Positions 22,491-34,113 of a DNA stretch of 64,000 nt are shown piece after piece; positions within the stretch are counted from its first letter, which is position 1; every line of letters begins with the position of its first letter. The translations under genes were made by a program, and so were the position numbers. Source of the DNA: Linanthus parryae (Eukaryota; Streptophyta; Magnoliopsida; Ericales; Polemoniaceae); assembly GCA_023055425.1 (NCBI GenBank), contig JALGPY010000008.1, positions 11,689,501 to 11,753,500 on the forward strand, written 5' to 3'. A model generated the notes under the pieces. That model saw only the letters and a program-made list of their open reading frames with translations, was not told where the DNA came from and ran no database searches.

Positions 22491-22909
22491 ATACTCTTCA
22501 GTTCCTCCCTCAACTCATGATGTGGTGTTCTTTTCTTCTCAAGATCAAGAACTCATTTTGAGAGAGTAATTTGATCATTCATTTCTCAACGGTTTTAGAC
22601 ATGTGAGTTATCAAAACGATCACCAAGGTGCCTTCTTTACAAAGACGCGTTTGTTGTTGACGACACTTCATTGAGCCGGGTATATCCGAGCTCAAAGTCG
22701 GGTCAAAATCGGGTGTCGAAAACCTTTACTTCCAAAACAAATATCACAACTCTGGATACGTGCTCAAATGGAAGCCTACAACGAGGCAAACCGACCGTCC
22801 CTTTGACGGATATCTTTCAGGTCGACAACCTCTATCACAACTCTGGATACGTGCTATATTATGTAAGCAATTCCGGATTCATAAACCACTTGGACGACTT
22901 CTGACCATT
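22491..22909. other. Gene-free stretch
   Basis: Contains a short direct duplication 'tcacaactctggatacgtgc' near 22745 and 22838; nothing else recognised. Confidence 0.4.
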
Positions 22910-23370
22910 GCATTGATGTGATTTCCAGTTCAGGTTCCTTCTCTTACTAGGTAGGGCTTCAATCAACAGATTGGACAGCTATCGGAATCGAAAATAAGTC
23001 TAGTATAGTAATATGATCTTTGGGTAAATGCCGCTTTAGCGATCTAACCTCTTATTACGAAGAAAGGAAGACCTGTCCCCTCCGCGTAAAGGCCTCTGAT
23101 TGTAGTTTCTGACTCTTCTTGCTTAGGATGTTTATTCCATTGACTTTCCTTCTTCTAATGAAAGATCTATTCTTGAAACTAGAGGGCTTGGCTTGCCCTT
23201 CGAATAATTCCAATAGGGAGAGGGGGTGAAGTACCGGACCTAAAGGCCCCCTTATGTTTATGGCCGCCCCCTGAAATATCTATCTGGGCCTTTACGCTAC
23301 TACTACTACTGTGATGTGAGCGGGTCCAATTAGAGTTCTCCTTCCTTTCTCAATCATGCTGGCCGGAATT
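22910..23370. other. Possible organellar (mitochondrial-like) insertion
   Basis: Base composition and wording differ from the flanks. Blocks such as 'gaaaggaagacctgtcccct', 'gcttggcttgcccttcg' and 'gcccccttatgtttatggcc' resemble plant mitochondrial intergenic DNA in style. No organellar gene is present and I could not run a comparison, so this is an impression rather than a match. Confidence 0.3.
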
Positions 23371-23407
23371 GCAGCACTTGTACTGAGGTGCATGCATGCT
23401 TGTTCCA

Positions 23408-23550
23408 AGAGCAAATATGACGTGGTGCTCTAATCAATATATCACAGGATACGTCAGGAACATGTAGGAATCCGCTTTCTTTTGTCTGTCACTCATTCTT
23501 CGTGACGTGTCATGTGTTGTATTGATTAGAGCACCACGTGTATTTGCTCT
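23408..23550. mobile_element. Foldback MITE-like element
   Basis: The left 'agagcaaatatgacgtggtg' pairs inversely with the right 'cacgtgtatttgctct', and the stem continues through 'ctctaatcaat'. This gives a stem of about 30 bp and a loop of about 85 nt. Target duplication not clear. A related 'agagcaccaca' start occurs near 49080. Confidence 0.55.
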
Positions 23551-26500
23551 TAGAGCAAACAAAAATTTCTCCATAACTCAACAAGGACGATGACACTTTG
23601 CCTAAGGAAAATATTTGACAAGGACAGACACACTACAAATACATAGATGGAAACCATCTCCACCTTTATAGGGAATGCAGATCACGTGCAGAAGTAATTG
23701 CCTGAAAATACACACTAAAAGAAAGACAATCACCCACATGAAAAAATAAATTTAACAAGACACTTTTTGGGCACAGAATCAGAAAGAACTCGTGCCACTG
23801 CGTTGTAGTAAAATCTAGACTTGTTAATTTGAATGCACGTCAGCCCAGCTAAGATCAAAAGGATACCTTGCAATGCAATATCAGGTACGTAACGCATGCA
23901 AACAGTACTATATCCAACATAAATATTCTCAGAAAAATATGCCAATATCATATAAGAAGTAACAACTGGAAAGTCTGAAACAGAAACATCACACGTATCA
24001 GTTCAGAAGATAGAGGAAGCAATGATAAACTCGCACCAATGTCATCCGGAATCCACTATTTGCAGAACCTCAAGTGGAAAAGGTTAGCAAGGGGCACACA
24101 CAAATGTACTCAGCCAAACATCTTACCACATCCATTGAGACACAGTGGTCTCACACTAGCCAGCCATAATTTATGCGAAGGTTATGGTTTCAACTAATGC
24201 AGGTCCCTTAAAAATGTAGAGCAAATCCTCATCTTCAGCACATGTTTCCCCTAAAAAAATCTTGAGAGCATGTTACCAATGCTCTATGCATAGGCACTAT
24301 CTCATCCCATCACCAAAATCCTCTGAAAATCAATATTTTCACTTCCACCAGGCTTGGGGTGCCTTATTGATTTTCATTTCCACCAGGCTTGGGGTGCCTT
24401 GGCAAAATGTGCTCAGAGGCACGAGGCTGGGCACTTCAGAGCACTCCAAACTCGGAACTTCAAATTACCCCAATGCCTCTGTTTTCACAACTTTGCAAAG
24501 TGGTGGCAAATATCCCAAAGGTACATAAACAATCCCTATAGGATACAAAATTTGCAGGACCCGGTCATTTAGAAAGTTGTGTCAGGAGCTGGTCAAAATG
24601 GTCAAGAAGACCAGGTAAGCTCTATCTACCAGGTAAGCTCTATCTGTAAAGAAAAAAAGAAAAACCAGGATGCCACTATCCCTGAATGGCATAATAGCTC
24701 GTACAATGCTTAGTGGAATATCTGAACAACTATGACAACACTTCCTCTAAGGACAATGTTGGAAGAGGCTCATATATGTGCGTTTGCAGATTCAAAGTAG
24801 ATCACTGACGGAAGTACTTACCTTAAAAGAGACGTCAAAAGAAAGATGATCAGCCATAATTCATGAACAAGTGCCCAAGCTTGCTTTGCCCCTAAAACCA
24901 GCTGGTTCATAAATACCAAGGCGAACTTAAGACTTACGAAGTTCCTTCCAAAATAGCTGCTAAACTTTACGTTCTCCCATCATTGAACCCCAATCACATA
25001 CTTCTATCCAGAGGGGAGAGAAAAGGCAGTTTAAGAAAACGGGTTCTATGGCATAGAATTCGGCAATCACATGTCACTATGCTGTAGCAACGTCTAAACA
25101 TTAGTACATATAGACAACAAAATCTACTCAACCCGACGGCAATATTCTGAGAAGAGTAAGCCAACATCAAACTAGAAATACCAAAACTGCAAACATTAAT
25201 ACCCAGCAGACAGGGGACGCAATGACTCAAAATTCAAAGCAGTGTCATTGCAGAACTTCAATTGGATAAGGGTTATAAAGGGGCCGAAATAAAAGTAATC
25301 AAAGCCAAGAATATTGAACCACAGCTATTGAGACGCCACGACCTCATGCCTTCCATGATTAACGAGATGGTTATGATCTCGACTAATGCTGTTCCGCACA
25401 CACTGAGGTTAGACAGCATTTTGACAGTCTAATTTTGTGTAGCTGACTACAAAAAATTCAGTGCTAATGCAGTTCCAAGTATCAAGACATTCAATATTTA
25501 CCTATTTTTTTTGCTCACATGGATTATATCTCGTACTAGTACAGAATAACATAGACAAAATGAAAAGATTCGCATCTACTTCAAACATCCAACTTAACCA
25601 TTTTCACATCCTCCCCATGTTTCTTAGAAAGCAAATGAACCTCCATATGGTGCCCTATGAAGAAGGTAAGAATGAACATAAATAGAAAAGATAATTACTT
25701 TCAAATGGCCTTTCTGAACTTCAATCTTTGAATAAAAACCCGGCCAAGAATTTAAAAAAAAAATCATAATACTGAAATGGTGGCGTTACTTGGTCCTTCT
25801 GAGATGGAAGAAACCTCACTAGATAAAGATAGTTTGCCACGCAACCAAGTTAACCCAGTTAAACTAGATAGATTTCAAGGGATTCAGTAGGTAAGTTACT
25901 GGATGGACAGCTGAATAAATGTAGAGCATATTCTCCTATGATGGCAGAAGCTTTCAGCTTTAAGAGCTGCTAGCCTTAGGATATAAAATTTGCAGGACCC
26001 AGAAATACCAAAGTCTTCAAGCCATCAATACATCAAAATATACAATTGGGGATCATGACACTAGCTCCAACAACAGGAACAAAGAATGACGTTTTATAGC
26101 GTTGTTGTCCTCCCAAAGCAACAGCCATTAAGTTCAGTTACTAGTACTACACACATCACGTCTTACAAGATGGTTAAGGGTTAGGAACGGGCCGACACAG
26201 GTCGTCACAGCAAAGAATGATGTATGTTATATAGCGTGATTGTCCTCTCAAATCCTGAAACAGAAATGGCATACATTCATCAAAACAACTCCACGGTGAC
26301 TAGGAAATATGCTCCGTTGCCATGTGAAAGAGCATAAAACGCTCTCTATGCTCGCCATTGGAAAGGGACAAGGCAGTAATAGCAATAACCTAGGGCAAAT
26401 TCAACCAACAGTAGATCAAATGACTTCACAAAGTCTCCCATTCTACACTCATCAAGGTCTAAAAGTCACCATTAACTCAAAAGGAATAGAGGAGCCTAGA

Positions 26501-29500
26501 CAAGCCTAGACAACCTAGCTAAAATTGGAAAAATTTCAAGGGATTCGGTACGTAAGTTACTGGCTCGACAGCAGAATGATAAAATCAGAGCTTATTCTCC
26601 TCTAATGGCAGAAGCCTTGAGCTTTAAGATCTGCTCGCTTTAGGAAACAAGATTTGCAGGAACCAGGACCCAAATCTTCACACCATCAGTAAAACAAAAT
26701 CTGCAATTGGTATTGGGGTGGGGATCATCACATTGGCCAACAGCAGCAACAAAGAACGGTCAAATAAGTTCAGTTACTGGTACTACACACCTCATAGCTT
26801 ACAAGAAGGTTTTAAATGAAAATAGCCGTACAATCCTGAAGCAGAACTGGCTTACATTGATCAGACCACCTCCAATGTCACCAGGAGATAGTATGCCAAA
26901 TGATAGAGCATACATCTCTCTAGTTTCTCCAACATGGTCCAGTTCCAGACCTCATGTTTCCAGAATGCCAACTTACAATGATGATGGTCACTTAGGCATA
27001 ATTGTCAGTAGGTTGGCCCTTTGATCCCTACTTTGTTCGACGACTAGCTCTGCGACTAATATACCACTAAACTAACTATGCTCACCAGTTTGAAATAGGA
27101 GGGGACAATTGGGAAATGACGAGACAGTAATAACCTAGGGAAAATTCAACCAACAAATTGATAACAACAAAGTTTCCTTTTTCTAAACTCATCAAGGTCT
27201 AAAAGTCACCATTCATCTTAAAAGGAATAGAATCTGAACAAGAAGATAAAACTTCACTCAGTTGTGTCAGCATTCATCTTAACAAATAAGAGTGCAATCA
27301 GTTGGACCTCCCCAGATGGACATGCTATTTCGAATTACATCACAGGTTCCAAACAGGGTTTTATATGTTTCACTAAGTCGTAAGATGTTTCACGAACATC
27401 TGAACAACTATGACGCCACTTCCTCAGGAAAACGTCCATAGATCACAAACAAAGTGCTCATCTTAAAATAGTCATCAAAACTAAAATGGTCATCCACAAT
27501 TCATGAACAAGTTCCTATGCTTGCTTTGCCCCTAAAACCAGATTTAAAGCCTCTGGGTCCTCAATAATGAGGTCGACGTCCTCTTCAGACTTACTAATTT
27601 CCGGAAAAAAGCCGGTAAAGTTTACGTTCTTCTATCCTCAAAGCCCCCTCCATGAAGAAAAAAGACAGTCCCTTTGGCAAAAAATATGGCAATCACTGTG
27701 TTACTATGTGGTGGTAACATCTAGACGTGATATAAATGTACCTAAGCATCAGCTGAACTCTAAATAAATACCTTACACTGCAATATCAGGTATGGCAAGC
27801 AAAAACCACTCAACCCAACAGTAACATGCTGAGAAGAGTAAGCGAATATCAAACTACAAATACCAGATATATAAACATTGATATCCTGAAGCCACAGGTT
27901 GCTGAACCTCAATTGGAAAAGGGTTAGGAAGGGACCCAGATAAAAGTGCTCACAGCCAAGAACAATGAACCACAGCTATTGAGACGCCACGACCTCATGT
28001 CTTCCATGATTAACAAGATGGTTATGATTTCGACTAATGCAGTTCGGCGCACTTTGAGGTTAGACAGCATTTTGCCAGCCTAAGTTAGTGTAGCTGACTA
28101 CAACATATTCAGTGCTAACGCAGTTCCCAAGTATCGAGACATTCAATATTTACCTGTTTTTTACTCACATGGATTATATCTAGTACTAGTACAGAATAAC
28201 GAAGACAAAATGAAAAGATCGGCCTCTACTACAAACTTCCAACTTCACCATGTTCACATCCTCTCCATGTTTCTTAGAAAGCAAATGAACCTCCATGTGG
28301 CGCCCTATGAACAAGGTAAGAATTGACATAAATAGAAAAGATAATTTTTTTCAAATGCCTTTTCTGAACTTCAATCTTCGAATAAAAACCCAGCCAAGAA
28401 AAAAAAAAATCACAATACTGAAATGGTGGTACTTGGTCCTTCTGAGATGGAAGAAACCTCACTAGATAAAGATAGTTTGCAACGCAACCAAGTTAACCCA
28501 GTTAAATTTCATAGATTTCAAGGGATTCAGTAGGTAAGTTACTGGCTGGACAGCAGAATAATAAATGCAGAGCACATTCTCTTCTGATGGTAGAAGCCTT
28601 CAACTTTAAGAGCTGCTAGCCTTAGGATACAAGATTTGCAGGACCCGGTATTACCAAAGTGTTCACGCCATCAATTGAACAAAATATGCAATTGGGGATC
28701 ATGACACTAGCTCCAACAGCAGGAACAAAGAATTATGTTTTATAGCGTGGTTGTCCTCCCAAATCAACAGCCATTAAGTTCAGTTACTAGTACTACACAC
28801 AACACGTCTTACAAGAACGTTAAACGAAATAGGCGTACAATCCTGAAACAGAACTGGCACACCTTCATCAGATCATCTCCAATGTAACCAAGAAATTATG
28901 CTCCATTGCCATATGAAAGAGCATTCAACGGTCTCAAATCGTAACAGGTAGCATCTGTTACAAGAAGGCAGGTTCTCCAACATGGTCTGGTTCCAGACCC
29001 CAGGTTTCCACAATGCCAAGTGATGATGAGAGCTGTGATGGTCATTTTGGAAAAACAGTCAGTATGTTAGCCCTATGATCCCTAATTTGCTATATGAGTA
29101 GCTCCGCAGCTGAAATACCACTAAACAAACTCTATGATCACCATGGTTGAAAGAAGGGAAAGACACTTGGAAGATATAGAAACTGAACAAGAAAAATAAA
29201 CTTCACTCAGTTGTGTCAGCATTCATCTTAACAGGTACCAGTGCCATCAGTTGGGCCTTCCTAGATGGATTTCCCACTTTAAATTTCAGGAGTGTATCTT
29301 CGAATTCCACCCAAATGGATGTCAAATCTGTTTCACTCATTTCCCCGAGTTTTTCATGCTACATACATCATTATGAATTCTTTCAGCAAATTACGAGTCT
29401 TCCACATTATATTACAATTTATGCCGCATCAACGAAACCACTGTCTTGCACTATGATTGGCTATGGTTTAATTGGAAAACGTTTCACGAATCATCTGAAC

Positions 29501-30899
29501 AACTATGACGCCACTTCCTGAGGAAAACATCCGTAGATCACTAATGAAGTACTCATCCTTAAATAGACATCAAAACAAAGATGATCATCCACAATTAATG
29601 AACAAGTTCCGATGCTTGCTTTGCCCCTAAAGCCAGATTTAAAGCCTCTGGATCCTCAATAATGAGGCCAATGCCGTCTTCAGACTTACTAAGTTCGGAA
29701 AAAGCCGGTAAAGTTTACGTTCTCCCATCCTCAAAGCATCAGCTGAACTCCCCATGAAGAAAAAAGACAGTTCCTTTGGCAAAAAAATATGGCAACCACG
29801 TGTTACTATGTGGTAGTAACATCTAGACGTCATATAAATGCACTTAAGCATCAGCTGAACTCGAAAGAGATACCTCCCACAGCAATATCAGGTATAGCAA
29901 GCTTACTAAACCCAACAGTAACAGTCTAAGAAGAGTATGCCAAGATCAAACTACAAATACCAAATCTATAAACATTGATATCCAGCAGATAGAGGACGCA
30001 ATGACTCAAATTTCACACCAGTGTCATCCTGAAGCCACTGGTTGCAGAACCTCAACAGGAAAAGGGTTAGGAAGAGGCCGACACAAGTCATCACAGCCAA
30101 GAACATTGAACCACACCCATTGAGACACTGTGACCTCATGCCTTACACGATTGATGAGAAGGGTTCAGCACCCACTACAACGAATTCAGAGCTACTGCAG
30201 TTCCTAAGTATCAAGACATTCAATATTTGCCTATCTTTACTCACATGGATTATCTAGTAGTCTAGAATAACAGAGAGAAGAATGAAAATATCGGCATCTA
30301 CTTCCAACTTACAACTTCACCCTATTCACCTCCTCCCTGTATTTTCAAAAGCAAATGAACTGCCACGTGGCGCCCTATGAATAAGCCAAGAGTGGACATA
30401 AATAGAAAATAAATTTATTTCAAATGGCTTTTCTGAACTTCAATCTTTGAATAACAATCCCAGCCTTGAATCTGGTCAAAAATCACAATACCAGATATAA
30501 AATGGTGTTGTTACGTGGTCCTTCTGTAGCTGTCCTGCTATATGGAAACCTTATTAAGACGACGCTTGTCCCGATTCCTACACTGACTAGAGCCACAAAG
30601 GAGACACTTAAGAGACTCGTCCGTGTTATAAGATGGAAGCTATAGCAGGAGCGGGTTTTGGGCTATTAGGTCCGAGGGGTTACAAAAGACCAACTTAATC
30701 ATAAAACACTATTAAATCCATAATTCAAGAGTGTAAAGTCACTGGAGTACTGGACATAGATTTATTTACAAAGGTTTCAGATTTTTTCACTTCAAAGAAG
30801 ACTAAAAAACCTATTAAATCCTTGAGCAAAATCACAATTGCTTGATTCAAGCAACCTCTACACAAGGTGGGGTCACCACACCCACAGTAAAACACTTCA

Positions 30900-31250
30900 G
30901 GCGGACTGAGAGATAGCTGAGCTCTCCAATGCCATCAAACGAAGAAACACCAAATCAGAGGCGATATGAGAGATAGCAGAGCTCTCCACGCCATCAAACG
31001 AAGAAGCACCAAAGCAAGATTCATGCCTGCAGATGGGCTGGAACGAGAACCCCCACTCAGTGGTGCCTCCATCAACAGAAAAGCAAAAATCAGGTGAAGA
31101 GCTTCACACCACTTTTTCTGCTGCAAATCAGCAGATCTAAAAGTAACTCTGATAAAACTCATCCAATACTAGAGGAACCTGGCTCTGATACGATATCAGA
31201 GTTCATAGACGAGATGAGAAGAGGGAGGGAGGGAGAGAGAACGAAAAAGG
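30900..31250 (-). repeat. Copia primer-binding-site-like remnant and local tandem repeat
   Basis: Minus-strand sequence near 31200-31177 reads 'tatcgtatcagagccagg', close to the tRNA-iMet primer site 'tggtatcagagcc' used by plant copia elements. Next to it, a unit of about 60 bp is tandemly duplicated (30908 and 30969: 'gagagatagc' and 'gccatcaaacgaagaa' blocks). This interrupts the DUF295-derived array. No LTR pair or pol domain is visible, so it is a fragment at best. Confidence 0.35.
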
Positions 31251-34081
31251 GATTCAATAGGTAAGTTACTGGCTGGACAGAAGAATAAATGTAGATCTAA
31301 TTCTCATCTTAAGAGCATGTTTCCCTTAAAAGAATCTTGAGTGCATGTTCAACAATGCTCAATGTCTAGGCACTATCTCATTTCGTCACCAAAATCATCT
31401 GAAAATCACTAATTTCCTTCCACCAGGCTGGTCACTTCAGTGCCCTCCAAAATCCAACCTGCTCCAAGGGAACTTCAAAATGCCCCCATTCCGTGTGTTT
31501 CACAACTTCGAAACTGGTGGAAAATATCCCAAGGTACATAAACATTCTCTTGTCCTGGTGCCCTGGTACCACTTTAGGATACACGATTTGCAGGACCCAG
31601 TCACTTTAGAAAGTTGTGTCGGAGAGCTGATCAAAATGGTCAAGAAGACCAGGAATGGTACTAAGATTAAAAAAAAAATGCAAACAAAGCAGTTGATCAC
31701 CTAGTCAACATGGATAGATCATATAAGATGGAATACATGGGACTGCGCATTGTAATCCCCACCCCAACACTTTTGAGGAGATCATAAAGTTCGATTGTAC
31801 TGAGTTGATGTTTTATATCAAAAAGGTAATGTATGATCAATAAAGAAAAAAGAAAAACCAAGATGCCACTATCCCTGAAGCCATTAAATGCAAATATAAT
31901 AAAAAGGAAAGTTCTGCCAAGATCCAACCAAGTTATTTCCCCCAATCTTTAAACCATCAGTAAAAAAATGCAACTGGGGATCACAACATTGGTTCCAACA
32001 GCAGGAGCAAAGAATGATGTTATGTATTGCCCTCCCAAATCCTGAAACAGAAATGGCATACATTCATCAAAACATATGATCCATCACCAGATAAAAGAGC
32101 ACAAAACGCTCTCTTCGTCTAGTAGATAACATCCCTGTAACAAGACAGCAGTTTCTCTAACATGGTCCAGTTTCAGACCCCAGGTTTCCAGAATGCCAAC
32201 CGTGATGTCATTCGCGCATTACGATCCTTCTTTGTTATATTGAGGAGCTCCGCAAGAGATATACCACTAAGCTAGCTCAATGCTCGCCATAGTTGGAAAA
32301 GGACAACGCAGTAGTAATAATCTAGGGCAACTTCAACCAAAAGTAGATCGACCGACTTCAGAAAGTTCCTTTTCTACACTCATCAAGGTCTAAAAGTCAC
32401 CATTCATCTCAAGAGGAATAGAATCTGAACAAGAAGATAACATGTCACTTAGCTATGTCACCGCAGTGCAAGCTAGAGACGCCTAGACAAACTAGCTAAA
32501 ATTGGTAAAATTTCAAGGGACTCGGTAGGTAAGTTACAGGGTCGAAAGGGGAATAATAAATCAGAGCTTATTCTCCTCTTTTGGCAGAAGCCTTGAGCTT
32601 TAAGAGCTGCTCGCTTTATGAAACAAGATTTACGGGACCCAGTACCCTGGTCTTCACACTATCAGTTAAACAAAATCTGTAACTGGGACGGGGGTGGGGA
32701 TTATGACATTGGCCAACAGCAGGAACAAAGAATGATCAAATAAGTTCAGTTACTATTACTTTACAAGAAGGATCAAAACGAAAAAGCCGTGCAAGCCTGA
32801 ATCAGAACTGGCATACGATCATCAGACCACCTCCAATGTGACTAGGATATATGCCATATGAATCTAGAGCACGAAAAAGCCGTGCTCTAGTTTCTCCAAT
32901 GTCGTCCAGTTCCAGACCCCAGGTTTCCAATATGCCAAGTAATGATGGGGCCGTAATGGTCATTTTGGCATAATTGTCAGTAAGCTCTCAGTAAGAAACA
33001 GAATCTGACTCAAATTCACACCATTGTCATCCTCAAGTCACTGGTTGTAGAAACTCAATTGGAAAAGGGTTAGGAAGCCTAATGCAGTTCAGCACACACT
33101 GAGGTTAGACAGCATTTAGGCAGTCTAAGTTTGTGTAGCTGACTACAACGAATTCAATGCTAATGCAGTTCCTAAGTATGTAGACATTCAATATTTACCT
33201 ATTACTCACATGGATTATATCTAGTACTAGTATAGAATAACAGAGAGAAGAATGAAAATATCAGACTCTACTACAAACTTCCAATTTCACAAAGTTTCCC
33301 CTGCTAACTCGTCAAGGTCCAAAAGTCACTATCCATCTCAAAAGGAATAGAATCTGAACAAGAAGATAAAACATCACTTAGCTGTGTCACTGCAATGGAA
33401 GCTAGAGAAGCCTAGACAATCTAGCTAAAAAATTGGAAAATTTTCAAGGGATTCTGTACGCAAGTTACTGGCTCAACAGCGGAATAATCAAATCAGAGCT
33501 TATTTTCCTATAATGGCAGAAGCTTTGAGCTTTAAGAGCTGCTCGCTTTGGGAAACAAGATTTGCAGGACCCAGTACCCAAGTCTTCACACCATCAGTAA
33601 AATAAAATATGCAATTGGGATTTGGGTGGGGATGATGACATTGGCCAACAGCAGCAACAAAGAACGATATTTTATAATGTTGCTGAAGAACGATATTTTA
33701 TAATGTTGCTGTCCGCCCAACTCAACAACCAAATAAGTTCGGTACTGGTGGTACTACACAGATCATGTCTTACAAGAAGGTTTAAATGAATAGCCGTACA
33801 ATCCTGAATCAGAACCGGCATACATTCATCAGACCACCTCCAATGTGACTAGGAGATGAAGCATACGACGTATGCCATATGATAGAGCATACAACGCTTT
33901 AGTTTCTCCAACATGGCCCAGTTCCAGACCCCATGTTTGCCGAATGCCAACTAATAATGATGATGGTCACTTTGGCATAATTGTCAGTAGGTTGGCCCTA
34001 TGATCTCTATTTTGTTATACATCTAGCTCCGCGACTAATATAACACTAAACTAACTCTATGGTCACCATAGTTTGAGATGA

Positions 34082-34082
<1 letters not shown>

Positions 34083-34111
<29 letters not shown>
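34083..34111. repeat. Poly-G tract (29 nt)
   Basis: Uninterrupted G run inside the DUF295-derived array. The homologous position near 27095 has only 'aggagggg', so it expanded locally. Confidence 0.9.
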
Positions 34112-34113
<2 letters not shown>

